Source of the DNA: Azospirillum sp. OGB3
GTDB lineage: Bacteria; Pseudomonadota; Alphaproteobacteria; Azospirillales; Azospirillaceae
NCBI RefSeq assembly: GCF_014192915.1
Contig: NZ_JACHYN010000008.1
Span: 72,891 to 136,890, forward strand
Direction: 5' to 3'
DNA length: 64,000 bases
Part shown: in pieces, positions 1-8,476 of the stretch
How the letters are laid out: the number at the start of each line of letters is the position of its first letter
Position numbering within the stretch: position 1 is the first letter of the stretch
Made by a program: the position numbers and the translations under genes
Notes under the pieces: model-generated
What the model saw: only the letters and a program-made list of their open reading frames with translations
Told to the model about the DNA's origin: nothing
Database searches by the model: none

Positions 1-5
1 CGCGT

Positions 6-995
6 TCATCGGACATCGCGGAACGAGCGCTCCACGAGGTGCGGCGCCAGGGTTCCGCCGTGGAAGCTGCGCCCGCTGTCCAGGGCGGTGACGGTCACGC
101 GCGCCGGGCTGAACAGCATGGAATCGATGGCGTAGAAGTCCCCCTTCGCCGCCGCGAAGACCTCGGCGAAGGGGCGCCCGTGGTCCCGCGAGCAGGAGGA
201 GGGCAGGCGGCGCGCCAGATCCTCCGCCGCGTCGTCCGGGCCGGTGACGTGCAGGTGGACCGTGCCGCCGTAGAGGATCGCGTCGTTGGTGCGGCCCATC
301 GCGGTCAGGAACTTGCCGCCGGGTGGGGGAAGCGGCGCCATGCCGATGCCGTCGACGACGCGGTCGAGCGGAAAGCCGAGGGCGTGCAGCTTGTGCAGGG
401 CGACCTCCAGCACGCGGGCGACCACTTGGGTGCTGCCGGCGAGGCTCTGCGTCGGTGTGAGGATCAGGGTCAGCCGGTCCGCGGCGATGCCGCAGGTGGC
501 GGCGATGTGGGCGATCAGGTCGGCGGGCGGCACCGCCGTCGCCTCCATGACGAAGGCCGCCGCGTCGGCGCTGTCGCGGTAGGCCAGCTCGTCGAACAGC
601 GCCTCCTGCCGGGCCAGCGCGCGGCCGGGACCGGAGCCCAGCGCGAAGAAGGCGCCCTTGCCGCTGCCGTGGCTGAGGCTCCAGCCGGCATACTGGCTGC
701 CGAGGCAGGCGAGGACCGGCTGCGCGCTGTGGACGGTGACTCCGAACGGCCAGGACTGCGGGCCGGGTACCGGACCAAGCGTGACGTGGCCGAGGCCGCC
801 CATGCACAGTTCGGCGATGCGCCGTCCGGCCTCCAGCCCGCCGGGATGGCCGATCCCGGCATCGACGACGCAGGCCCCGCCGACCTTCTGGACGCCGAGA
901 CGGAGCATCGGGGCATCGGCTATCAGCCGCTCGACCAGCGGAGCCGACAGCGCGGCGAGGCTCGGGCGCGGATCGGGGTTGTTGGGCTTGGTCAT
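6..995 (-). CDS. mch: Methenyltetrahydromethanopterin cyclohydrolase
   Basis: 329 residues, full length for Mch. It hydrolyses methenyl-H4MPT to 5-formyl-H4MPT in the cytoplasm, the step between MtdB and the Fhc complex in formaldehyde oxidation. The N-terminal half is typical of the family: APLVERLIADA, then VDAGIGHPGGLEAGRR and CMGGLGHVTLGP, with a Gly/Pro-rich PLPPPGGKF stretch around residue 225. It is the last visible gene of the minus-strand run that starts at 4117, and follows the ATP-grasp gene after a 78-base gap holding a short hairpin. The ATG at 995 gives the expected family N-terminus. The reaction is family knowledge; the assignment by motif is secure. Confidence 0.95.
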   Translation of the reverse strand: MTKPNNPDPRPSLAALSAPLVERLIADAPMLRLGVQKVGGACVVDAGIGHPGGLEAGRRIAELCMGGLGHVTLGPVPGPQSWPFGVTVHSAQPVLACLGSQYAGWSLSHGSGKGAFFALGSGPGRALARQEALFDELAYRDSADAAAFVMEATAVPPADLIAHIAATCGIAADRLTLILTPTQSLAGSTQVVARVLEVALHKLHALGFPLDRVVDGIGMAPLPPPGGKFLTAMGRTNDAILYGGTVHLHVTGPDDAAEDLARRLPSSCSRDHGRPFAEVFAAAKGDFYAIDSMLFSPARVTVTALDSGRSFHGGTLAPHLVERSFRDVR

Positions 996-1003
996 GTTAG
1001 CCC

Positions 1004-1023
1004 TCCCCTCTGGGGAGAGGGGA
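1004..1023. repeat. Short perfect hairpin between ATP-grasp gene and mch
   Basis: TCCCCTCT and AGAGGGGA (8-base arms) flank a GGGG loop. It resembles the end hairpin of the larger palindromic elements found elsewhere in the window and could be a solo copy. There is no T-run on the minus strand, so a simple terminator is unlikely. Confidence 0.5.
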
Positions 1024-1073
1024 GATCAAATGCGCGTGCTGCCGATTCACGTCGGACGGGCTTTCCATGGTCA

Positions 1074-2225
1074 TCACTGCATCTCCATCGCGGCGAGGGC
1101 CGCCAGTTCGCGTTGCCGCCGCTCGGCATGATGCCGTGCCGCGGTGGCGCTGGGCCCCTCCCCGAACACCGTGCAGACCGGCTCGCCGCACCCGATGACG
1201 GTCGGCGCCGACGGCCGGTCGGCGGTCCAGGCCGGCCAACGCCGTCCGGTCTCGATCCGGATGGGCGCGTCGGCGTAGAGCACCGCCGCTGCGTGGCATC
1301 CCGACAAGGCCGGCAGGCGATCGGGAAGGCGCCCGGCGCAGGCGTCCAGGTGAAGGCCAAGCAAGGGCGGCAGCGGCGGGCGGTCGAAGACGTCCAGCGT
1401 CGCGCCCGGTCGCGGGTTGATCTCCAACAGATGGACGGCCGATCCGGTCACCAGGAAATCGGCGCTGTTCAGTCCGACCAGCTCGAACGCCGCCGCAAGG
1501 CGATTGATCATGGCGGGCAAGGTCGGGGTCCACCGTTCCGGACAGCGCCACGGTCCGGCCGCCCCGCCGTAGCGGTAGGGGCTTGCTGCGGTCGGCGCGG
1601 TCCACTGCCGGCTCAGCCCGACGACGACGGCGCGGTCGCCGTCCGCGAGGAAGAGGACCGACACGGCATGGCCGGCGACACGGCGCTGGACGTACCAGCC
1701 CGGCTTGGCCTGGGCGTCCGTCGCGGCGGTGATGTGCGCGCCACCGCTGCCGCCGATCCGCTTCCGCAGATGGACGCCGGGCGATCCGTCCAAGGCCGGC
1801 GCGACCGTAGGATGGGAAATGCCGAGCCGGTTCAGGGCGGCGGCGAAGCGGAACGGGTCCTTGACGCGCGCCACCACCTCGGCCCGGTTGCCGAGCAGCG
1901 GGCGGTCTTCCGCGAGGGCCGCCAGAAGCGCCGGATCATCCTCGAAGCCGGCGCCGTAGACCAGTGGCAGGCCGCGCAGATCGATCCGCGCCAGGGAATC
2001 CCGAAGGTGGCCGGATTCCAGGCGCAAGGCGTCGGAGGGCAGGCGCAGACAGGACTCGGCGAGCTGTCTAGTGTCCAGATCGGCGAACAGATCGATGGCC
2101 GCCGGCCGCCGGCCGGCGCGGCGGGCGGCGGCGGCCAGTGCCCGCGCCGACAGGGCCGCGACGACGATGTCCGGCCCCTCCGCCACCGTGTCAGCCGGCG
2201 ATCTGGCGGGCGGCGTCGTAGGCAT
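1074..2225 (-). CDS. ATP-grasp protein of the H4MPT gene cluster (orf17-like)
   Basis: 383 residues, ATP-grasp fold. The nucleotide-binding core includes HLRKRIGGSGGAH and YVQRRVAGHAVSV, and the metal/catalytic end LLEINPRPGATLDVF around residue 265. Proteins of this type sit in bacterial H4MPT clusters (orf17 of Methylobacterium) and are thought to ligate an amino acid or similar group during H4MPT or methanofuran assembly; the exact substrate is not established. The ATG at 2225 overlaps the mtdB stop by 35 bases. An in-frame GTG at 2186, just after that stop, is an alternative start. It lies between mtdB and mch in one transcription unit. Confidence 0.85.
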   Translation of the reverse strand: MPTTPPARSPADTVAEGPDIVVAALSARALAAAARRAGRRPAAIDLFADLDTRQLAESCLRLPSDALRLESGHLRDSLARIDLRGLPLVYGAGFEDDPALLAALAEDRPLLGNRAEVVARVKDPFRFAAALNRLGISHPTVAPALDGSPGVHLRKRIGGSGGAHITAATDAQAKPGWYVQRRVAGHAVSVLFLADGDRAVVVGLSRQWTAPTAASPYRYGGAAGPWRCPERWTPTLPAMINRLAAAFELVGLNSADFLVTGSAVHLLEINPRPGATLDVFDRPPLPPLLGLHLDACAGRLPDRLPALSGCHAAAVLYADAPIRIETGRRWPAWTADRPSAPTVIGCGEPVCTVFGEGPSATAARHHAERRQRELAALAAMEMQ

Positions 2226-3087
2226 CGCAGAAATCCAGATACACCGCCGTCTTCGCCGTGGCGAGGCGAGTCAGCAAGGCGTGCTGCACGCGGAACTTGA
2301 CGGCGCCGACCGCCAGCGCGCCGACGCCGACGCCGCGCCCGCCGGGAAGCGGCGTGCCGTTGTCCTTGGCGCCGACTCTTTCGATCCCGGACGGCGGAAC
2401 CGCGTTGATGTCCGCCGCAACCAGCAGGCGGCCCGCCGCGGCGAGGTTGCGCGCCGACAGGATCTGCACGCCGGCCCGCCCGCAGCCGAACACCACCTCG
2501 GCATCGGCGAGCAGCGCCTCCCGCGCCGCGTCGTCGGGCGCGTCGGCGCAAGCCAACTCCACCCCGAAGCGCCGCCGGAACTCGGCGGCCTTGGGCTCCA
2601 CCCCCGACAGGCCGCGGTGGCTGACCAGGGTGACGCGGGCGCCGGCCAGCGCCGCGATCACGGCGGCAATTCCGCCGACCACGCCGGTCGCGCCGAACAC
2701 CTTGAGGGTCAGCCCCTTGATCCCGTCCGGGTGGCTGCGGCGCAGGGCGCGCTCGACGACGGCGACCATGGCGCCGGCTGTGGTGAAGGCGCCCGACGGA
2801 TCGACCATGACCGAGATGGTGAAGGGCGCGAACATGGCCTTCCGGGCGGCGTCCATCATGTCGAGCGCCAAGACCGCGTCGCGCCCGCCGATGAACAGCC
2901 CGGTGCGCGCCGCGTTCGCCGGGTCGCGGGAAAACATGGCGTCCTGGGTGATGCCGGTGACTTCCTCCAGCGCGACGCCGGTGTAGGGGAACAGGGGGCC
3001 CATGCCGGCGTCCGCCGCCATGTTGACGTCGAAGGGGCTGACGTGCTTCAGCGGCGTCAGCATGTGCAGAACGTAGGGTGCGGCCAT
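2191..3087 (-). CDS. mtdB: NAD(P)-dependent methylenetetrahydromethanopterin dehydrogenase
   Basis: 298 residues from the ATG at 3087, which follows a clear GGGAGG ribosome site. The open frame continues upstream but without family similarity. MtdB oxidises methylene-H4MPT to methenyl-H4MPT. Visible signs are the N-terminal YVLHMLTPLKHVSPFDVNMA, typical of MtdA/MtdB, and a Rossmann loop VFGATGVVGGIAAVIAALAG near residue 130, followed by SHRG, which may contact the nucleotide. C-terminal ADINAVPPSGIE is also typical. It lies 34 bases after the beta-RFAP synthase gene, and its substrate feeds Mch two genes on. Confidence 0.93.
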   Translation of the reverse strand: MAAPYVLHMLTPLKHVSPFDVNMAADAGMGPLFPYTGVALEEVTGITQDAMFSRDPANAARTGLFIGGRDAVLALDMMDAARKAMFAPFTISVMVDPSGAFTTAGAMVAVVERALRRSHPDGIKGLTLKVFGATGVVGGIAAVIAALAGARVTLVSHRGLSGVEPKAAEFRRRFGVELACADAPDDAAREALLADAEVVFGCGRAGVQILSARNLAAAGRLLVAADINAVPPSGIERVGAKDNGTPLPGGRGVGVGALAVGAVKFRVQHALLTRLATAKTAVYLDFCDAYDAARQIAG

Positions 3088-3121
3088 CGCGCGCCTCCCG
3101 CTTGGCTCGGGGGTGGAGGGG

Positions 3122-4117
3122 TCAGGAGGCCCGCAGCACCACCCGGTCGGTGGTGGATTCCAGAGTCGCGCCGTCGTTGCGGCCGCGGGCCAGATGGAAG
3201 TCCAGCGCGGACCCCGCCCAGCGGCGCCGCGCCTCCGCCAGCAGGGCCTCGGCCCGTCGGGCGTCGCCGACGATGGCGAAGCCGGTGGGCCCCCAGGACG
3301 TCTGTCCGACGCCGGGAATGCCCTCGGCCTCCAACCATGCCAGCGCCTCGGCGACCAGGGGGCTGGTGAAGCGCCCGCCCTGGACCGGGGCGAAATGGTC
3401 GCCCACCGTGCGTTGCAACTCACCCACCGCCCGCCCGAAACGGTCGGCGTCGCCCTCGATCAGCGCCGGAAGGGCCGCCATGACGATCAGGCGGCAGAGA
3501 TGTCCGGCCCGCTCCGCCGGAAAGGGCGGCAGCGCCTTGAAGGCCTGCAGCTCGGCGGTGCCGTGCAACCCCTGGCCGTCGCGGTGCAGGATGAGCAGCA
3601 CGCGCCACGCCTCCGGGAAGGGCAGGCGAGCGACGATGGGCGGCGGCGCGTCGTCCGGCCCGCGGCCACCATCCAGGATGACGCCGCCCTTCTCGAAGGC
3701 GCCGATCCCGATGCCGGAGCGGGCGCCGCGCTCCAGCTCCGCGGCGAGGCGGCGCACCGTCGAGGGCCGCCCGTGCAGATGCGCGAGCGCGGTGCCGACC
3801 GCCAGACCAAGCTGGGTGCCGGACCCCAGCCCGACATGCTCGGGAATGGCCTCCTCCACCGTCAATTCGGCGCGGGCCGGCCAGCGGAAGCGGTCGCAGA
3901 CCGCCCGCGCGGCCTTCAGCGCGCGCTCCGCCGACGGGCCGCTCGCGCAGAGGCGGTCGGACGGGCGCGCCCGCAGGGTTGTCGCCATCCCGTCGAGCGT
4001 CAGCCCCAGGCTGCCGAAACGGCGGCCCAGGCCGCCGTTCATGTCGAGAAAACCCAGATGCAGGCGCGCGGGCGCCGTGATCCTCAACTCCGTGACTTCA
4101 TCGACGCCGAGTGGCAT
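3122..4117 (-). CDS. Beta-ribofuranosylaminobenzene 5'-phosphate synthase
   Basis: 331 residues, GHMP-kinase-like fold. Beta-RFAP synthase (orf4 in Methylobacterium, MptG in archaea) condenses 4-aminobenzoate or a hydroxybenzoate with PRPP, committing to H4MPT. RITAPARLHLGFLDMNGGLGRRFGSL at the N-terminus is diagnostic; the Gly-rich VGLGSGTQLGLAVG near residue 97 is the GHMP phosphate loop. C-terminal GQTSWGPTGFAIV also fits. It is the first gene of the minus-strand operon and diverges from the pterin dehydratase/fhc operon, so both probably share the 133-base promoter region between them. The written motifs are longer than needed to separate this family from true GHMP kinases. Confidence 0.92.
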   Translation of the reverse strand: MPLGVDEVTELRITAPARLHLGFLDMNGGLGRRFGSLGLTLDGMATTLRARPSDRLCASGPSAERALKAARAVCDRFRWPARAELTVEEAIPEHVGLGSGTQLGLAVGTALAHLHGRPSTVRRLAAELERGARSGIGIGAFEKGGVILDGGRGPDDAPPPIVARLPFPEAWRVLLILHRDGQGLHGTAELQAFKALPPFPAERAGHLCRLIVMAALPALIEGDADRFGRAVGELQRTVGDHFAPVQGGRFTSPLVAEALAWLEAEGIPGVGQTSWGPTGFAIVGDARRAEALLAEARRRWAGSALDFHLARGRNDGATLESTTDRVVLRAS

Positions 4118-4250
4118 GAGGACCTCACTCGTTTAAGGAAAGTTGCGTCGTTCTTTTGGTCATGATAATCTTGCGTTAAAAAAAGACCCCGATCCAATAG
4201 TATATACCTCTTCGGGGTGAGGACTGTTCGGTCACTTCGGGGAGGAAGAC
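4118..4250. promoter_or_regulatory. Divergent promoter region of the two C1 operons, with inverted repeat
   Basis: This 133-base spacer is much more AT-rich than its surroundings. It holds a run of seven or more A at 4178-4184 and a TATATA-like stretch near 4201. ACCCCGA at 4186-4192 and TCGGGGT at 4212-4218 form a perfect inverted repeat around that stretch, so a bound regulator would cover a -10-like element. A GGGAGGA ribosome site precedes the ATG at 4251. Promoter function is inferred. Confidence 0.55.
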
Positions 4251-4628
4251 ATGACCGCGGTTCAGGAAACCACCTATTCCGATACGGAAATCGCTGAGCG
4301 ACTGCAGCAAATATTGCCGCGGTGGCGGTTCGAGGACGGCTGGATCCGGCGGAAGTACAAGACGAACAGTTGGAAGGGCACCCTGATGGTGATCAACGCG
4401 GTCGGCCATCTGGCCGAGGCGGCGTGGCATCACCCGGACCTCACCGCCTCCTACGCTTGGGTCGAGGTGCGGTTGAAGACCCATTCGGCCAAGGGCATCA
4501 CCGACAAGGATTTCGACCTCGCTCGCAAGATCGAGGAGGTCATCCAGTGGCAGCCCACCCGCGACGGCGGCGCGCTGGAGGGAACGCCCAAAGACGATCC
4601 GCGCTTCGCCTACATCAAGTACGACTGA
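4251..4628 (+). CDS. Pterin-4a-carbinolamine dehydratase (DCoH)-like protein
   Basis: 125 residues with the single PCD/DCoH domain: PRWRFEDGWIRRKY, then the active-site block AVGHLAEAAWHHPDL, where the two histidines and the following aspartate match the family's catalytic triplet, and FDLARKIEEVI. Usual PCDs recycle 4a-hydroxytetrahydrobiopterin. Here it opens the operon that continues into fhcB four bases later, so it more likely acts on a pterin related to H4MPT. A GGGAGGA site sits eight bases before the ATG. Family assignment is firm; the role in H4MPT metabolism is inferred from position. Confidence 0.85.
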   Translation: MTAVQETTYSDTEIAERLQQILPRWRFEDGWIRRKYKTNSWKGTLMVINAVGHLAEAAWHHPDLTASYAWVEVRLKTHSAKGITDKDFDLARKIEEVIQWQPTRDGGALEGTPKDDPRFAYIKYD

Positions 4629-4632
4629 CGGC

Positions 4633-5934
4633 ATGGCGAGCGAGCGGCCAACCCCTCCCGTCGCGCGACCCGTCGTCCATCGTGACGTCGTGTGCCCGTT
4701 CTGCGGCCTTGGCTGCGACGACCTGATTGTCGAGGAGGAACCGCCTGCGACGCTGGCGGTGTGCTCCACCGATTGCCCGGTGGCGCGCGAACGGTTTTCC
4801 CGCACGCCGGCGGCGGAACCGCCGCGCGTCGCGGGCGTCCCGGTGCCGCTGGCGGAGGCCCTGGAGGCTGCCGCCGCGGTGCTGGCGGCGGCGCAAGCAC
4901 CGCTGGTGGCCGGTCTCGGCACCGACGTCGATGGCGCGCGGGCCGCCCTGTCGCTTGCCGAACGGCTGGGGGCGGTGGTCGATCACGCGCTGTCTGACGG
5001 GCTGTACCGCAATCTGGCGGTGCTCCAACGGACGGGCTGGATCGCGACGACCCTGGCCGAACTGCGCAACCGCTGCGATCTGCTGCTGCTGGCCGGACCG
5101 GACCCGGCGGCGCTGCACCCACGCCTCTTCGAGCGCTGGGTGGCGCCCGCGCCGGCCTTCCAGACGCCGCCGTCGCGCGAGGTGGTGTTTCTGTGCGGCG
5201 AGCCGCTGGACGCCACGCGGGTCACGCTCTCGGGTCTTCCCGTCACGGTGCTGGCCGGTGACCCTGCGAAGATTGGGGAGGCGGCGGCAGCGCTGGCCGC
5301 GGCCTTAGCCGATCCGTCCCGTGTTACGGGAGCCGCCGGCATCGCCGCGGAGGACATCGCCGCCCTGGCGGAGCGGGTGCGCAAGGCGCGCTACGCGGTC
5401 GTGGCCTGGGCCGCCGCCGCCTTCGAGGCGCCACACGCCGACTTGACGGTGGAGCGGCTGGTCCGCCTTGTGCACGACGCGAACCGGCACACCCGCTGCG
5501 CCGGCCTGCCGCTGGCCGGGCACGACAACGTGGTCGGGGTCAACCAAGTCTGCACGTGGCGCTTTGGAGTGCCCTTGCGCACATCCCTCGCCGGAGGGGC
5601 GCCGCTGCACGATCCCCACCGCTTTGCCTGGACGCGCTATGGGGCGGTGGCGGACGCCGTCGTCTGGGTGTCCGCCTTCCAGCCGGAGGTGCCTGCCTTT
5701 TCAGCGGGACAGACTGTCATCGCCCTGGCCCCGCCGGGAACGGTTTTCGCCGACGAGCCGGCGGTGTTCATTCCCGTCGGGACGCCGGGCATCGATCATG
5801 CGGCCCACGTCTTCCGCAGCGACACGGTCGTCGCCCTGCGCGCGCGGGGCCTCATCGACCGTGGTCTGCCGGACGTCGCGGCCGTGCTGGCGGCCATCGC
5901 CGGGACTCTGCCGCAGGAGGCTCCCGCATGCTGA
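4633..5934 (+). CDS. fhcB: Formyltransferase/hydrolase complex subunit B
   Basis: 433 residues, homologous to formylmethanofuran dehydrogenase subunit B (FwdB/FmdB). Cysteines C21, C24, C28, C44 and C48 lie in VCPFCGLGCDD and CSTDCPVA, the N-terminal cluster-like region. In bacteria the Fhc complex does not reduce CO2 but transfers the formyl group from H4MPT to methanofuran and hydrolyses it to formate; FhcB is regarded as structurally retained and redox-inactive. Its stop overlaps the fhcA start (ATGCTGA), indicating translational coupling. The order B-A-D-C matches other methylotrophs. Confidence 0.92.
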   Translation: MASERPTPPVARPVVHRDVVCPFCGLGCDDLIVEEEPPATLAVCSTDCPVARERFSRTPAAEPPRVAGVPVPLAEALEAAAAVLAAAQAPLVAGLGTDVDGARAALSLAERLGAVVDHALSDGLYRNLAVLQRTGWIATTLAELRNRCDLLLLAGPDPAALHPRLFERWVAPAPAFQTPPSREVVFLCGEPLDATRVTLSGLPVTVLAGDPAKIGEAAAALAAALADPSRVTGAAGIAAEDIAALAERVRKARYAVVAWAAAAFEAPHADLTVERLVRLVHDANRHTRCAGLPLAGHDNVVGVNQVCTWRFGVPLRTSLAGGAPLHDPHRFAWTRYGAVADAVVWVSAFQPEVPAFSAGQTVIALAPPGTVFADEPAVFIPVGTPGIDHAAHVFRSDTVVALRARGLIDRGLPDVAAVLAAIAGTLPQEAPAC

Positions 5935-7577
5935 CGAAACTCGCCGGGGGGCGCGTTTACGACCCGGCCAACGGGCGCGACGGCGCGGTGGGCGACCTGT
6001 TCGTCCGGGACGGGCGGATCGTCGCCGATCCCGGACCCGGCGCCGCCCCGGACGAGGTCCATGACCTGTCCGGGCGGGTTGTGATGGCCGGCGCCATCGA
6101 CATCCACAGCCACATCGCCGGCGGAAAGGTCAACATCGCGCGCCTGCTGATGGCGGAGGAGCATCGCCCGACGGCGGAGGGGCCTTGCGGTTGCGGCGGC
6201 CTCGCCACCCCGTCCACCCACGCCACGGGCTGCCGCTACGCCCAGATGGGCTACACGGCGGCCTTCGAGCCAGCGATGCTGCCGAGCAACGCCCGCCACG
6301 CCCATCTGGAGATGGCGGATATCCCGCTGATCGACACCGGCGGCTATCTGGTGCTGGGCAACGACGACCTGCTGCTGGAGCTTCTCGCCTCCGGCGCCGG
6401 GGAGGAGGCGGTGGCCGATTACGTCGGCTTCATGCTGAACGCCACGCGCAGCCTCGCCGTCAAGGCGGTGAATCCCGGCGGCATCAACGCCTTCAAGTAC
6501 AACCAGCGCCGCCTCGACGTGGACGAGACCGGTCCCTTCCACGCCATCACGCCGCGCCGCATTCTGACCGCTCTGGCGGGGGCGGTGCAGCGGCTGGGCA
6601 TCCCGCATCCCCTGCATCTGCACGGCTTCAACCTCGGCGTGCCGGGCAACGTCGAGGCGACGCTCGACAGCATCGCGGCGGTCGATGGCCTGCGCCTTCA
6701 CCTCACCCATGTGCAGTTCCACGCCTATGGCGCGGAGGGCGACCGGAAATTCTCCTCCGCCGCCGCGCGGGTGGCGGAGGCGGTCAATCGCCGGCCCAAC
6801 ATCTCGGTGGATGTCGGGCAGATCATGTTCGGCCAGACGGTGACCGCGTCCGCCGACACCATGGCGCAGATGAACAACGCCGGGCTCGCCCACCCGAAGA
6901 AATGGGTGATGATGGACATCGAATGCGACGCCGGCTGCGGCGTCGTGCCCTTCCGCTACCGCGACAAGGCCTTCGTCAACGCGCTGCAATGGGCGATCGG
7001 GCTGGAGCTGTTCCTGCTGATCGAGGACCCCTGGCGAATATTCCTCACCACCGACCACCCCAACGGCGCGCCCTTCACCAGCTATCCCGAGCTGATCCGC
7101 CTGCTGATGGACCGCGACCACCGCCTCGCCCACATGGCGGAGCTGCACCCGGCGTTGCCGGAACACACCATCCTGGGATCGCTGACGCGCGAATATTCGC
7201 TGGGCGAGATCGCCACCATGACCCGCGCCGCCCCGGCGCGCATCCTGGGCCTGACCGATCGCGGCCATCTCGGGCCGGGGGCGGTCGCCGACATCACCGT
7301 CTACACCGACCGGCCGGACCGCCGCGCCATGTTCGAGACACCGGACCTCGTCTTCAAGGACGGCCGCCTGATCGTCCGCGACGGCGTGGTGGTGGCGCTG
7401 GTCCAGGGGCGCACGCATGTGGTGGAGCCCGCCTACGACCCGACGATCGAGTCCTGGATGGCGCGCCGCTTCGACGAGCGCATGGGCCAGCGGCTGACGC
7501 ATTTCCGCATCGCGGAGGAGGAGATCCGCGGCGGCAACGGCCTGCTCCGCCACGCGTGTCAGCCGGGGGCCTTCTGA
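5928..7577 (+). CDS. fhcA: Formyltransferase/hydrolase complex subunit A
   Basis: 549 residues from the ATG at 5928, preceded by CAGGAGG and overlapping the fhcB stop. FhcA is an amidohydrolase of the FwdA/FmdA family that hydrolyses formylmethanofuran to formate. AIDIHSHIAGGK (H60, H62) is the first metal-binding HxH; HLHGFNLGVPGN, LTHVQFHAYG and TTDHPNGAPFTSYPE later in the chain supply the other expected histidines and the aspartate. N-terminal LAGGRVYDPANG is typical of the family. The open frame extends further upstream, but that part lies in fhcB and shows no family similarity. Confidence 0.95.
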   Translation: MLTKLAGGRVYDPANGRDGAVGDLFVRDGRIVADPGPGAAPDEVHDLSGRVVMAGAIDIHSHIAGGKVNIARLLMAEEHRPTAEGPCGCGGLATPSTHATGCRYAQMGYTAAFEPAMLPSNARHAHLEMADIPLIDTGGYLVLGNDDLLLELLASGAGEEAVADYVGFMLNATRSLAVKAVNPGGINAFKYNQRRLDVDETGPFHAITPRRILTALAGAVQRLGIPHPLHLHGFNLGVPGNVEATLDSIAAVDGLRLHLTHVQFHAYGAEGDRKFSSAAARVAEAVNRRPNISVDVGQIMFGQTVTASADTMAQMNNAGLAHPKKWVMMDIECDAGCGVVPFRYRDKAFVNALQWAIGLELFLLIEDPWRIFLTTDHPNGAPFTSYPELIRLLMDRDHRLAHMAELHPALPEHTILGSLTREYSLGEIATMTRAAPARILGLTDRGHLGPGAVADITVYTDRPDRRAMFETPDLVFKDGRLIVRDGVVVALVQGRTHVVEPAYDPTIESWMARRFDERMGQRLTHFRIAEEEIRGGNGLLRHACQPGAF

Positions 7578-8476
7578 TGCGGCTCAACGGCGTCCACATC
7601 GAGGACACCTTTGCCGAGGCCTTCCCCATGCTCGGCACGCGGCTGGTGATCACCGCCGACACGCCGGCCTGGGTGCAGGCGGCGGTGGTCAGCATGACGG
7701 GTTTCGCCACCTCGGTGATCGCCTGCGGCTGCGAGGCGGCGATGGAGCGCCCGCTGCCACCCGAGGAGACGCCGGACTCCCGGCCCGGTGCCGCAGTGCT
7801 GCTGTTCGCCATGTCGAAGGCGGAATTGGCGAAGCAGGTGGCGCGCCGCGTCGGGCAATGCGTGATGACCTGCCCTGGGACGGCCTGCTACGCGGGGCTG
7901 CGGGAGGGGGCGCCAATCCCGCTCGGCAACGCGTTGCGCTATTTCGGTGACGGCTGGCAGATTGCCAAGCGGGTTGGGTCCCGCCGCTATTGGCGCATCC
8001 CGGTGATGGACGGCGAGTTCCTGTGCGAGGCGGCCACGGCTGCGGTCGACGGCGTCGGCGGCGGCAACGTCATCATCCTGGCGGCCGACCGCCGCGCCGG
8101 GCTGGCGGCGGCGCAGGCCGCGGTCCTGGCGATCCGTGACGTTCCGGGCGCCATCCTGCCCTTTCCCGGCGGAGTGGTCCGGTCCGGTTCCAAGATCGGC
8201 GGCAAGTACAAGGGCATGATCGCCTCCACCAACACCGCCTTCTGCCCGACCCTGCGGGCGGCGGTGCCGGTCTCGCTGGTGCCGGAGGGGGTGGAATCCA
8301 TCCTCGAACTGGTGATCGACGGGGTGAGCGAAGCGGCGGTCGCCGCCGCCATGCGCGCGGGCATCGCCGCGGTGGCGGAGCTGGGCGCCGCAGGTGGCGT
8401 GGTGTCGGTCACCGCCGGCAATTACGGCGGCAAACTCGGCCGTTACCAGTTCCATCTCCACGAGGTGATGGCATGA
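7577..8476 (+). CDS. fhcD: Formylmethanofuran:tetrahydromethanopterin formyltransferase
   Basis: 299 residues, the normal length of Ftr/FhcD. It moves the formyl group between 5-formyl-H4MPT and methanofuran. RLNGVHIEDTFAEAFPM at the N-terminus, CPGTACYAG, PFPGGVVRSGSKIGGKYK and the C-terminal TAGNYGGKLGRYQFHLHE are all Ftr signatures. The ATG at 7577 shares one base with the fhcA stop. The 3' end overlaps fhcC by four bases (ATGA), so A, D and C are likely made in fixed ratio. Confidence 0.95.
   Translation: MRLNGVHIEDTFAEAFPMLGTRLVITADTPAWVQAAVVSMTGFATSVIACGCEAAMERPLPPEETPDSRPGAAVLLFAMSKAELAKQVARRVGQCVMTCPGTACYAGLREGAPIPLGNALRYFGDGWQIAKRVGSRRYWRIPVMDGEFLCEAATAAVDGVGGGNVIILAADRRAGLAAAQAAVLAIRDVPGAILPFPGGVVRSGSKIGGKYKGMIASTNTAFCPTLRAAVPVSLVPEGVESILELVIDGVSEAAVAAAMRAGIAAVAELGAAGGVVSVTAGNYGGKLGRYQFHLHEVMA

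Noticed and set aside
1004..1023. Rho-independent terminator before mch
   Set aside because: The stem lacks a T-run on the minus strand and mch belongs to the same gene order found in other H4MPT clusters.
39..2300. Plus-strand open frame of 753 codons across mch and the ATP-grasp gene
   Set aside because: Antisense to two well supported genes; Arg/Gly/Ala/Gln-rich with no family features; typical of GC-rich DNA.
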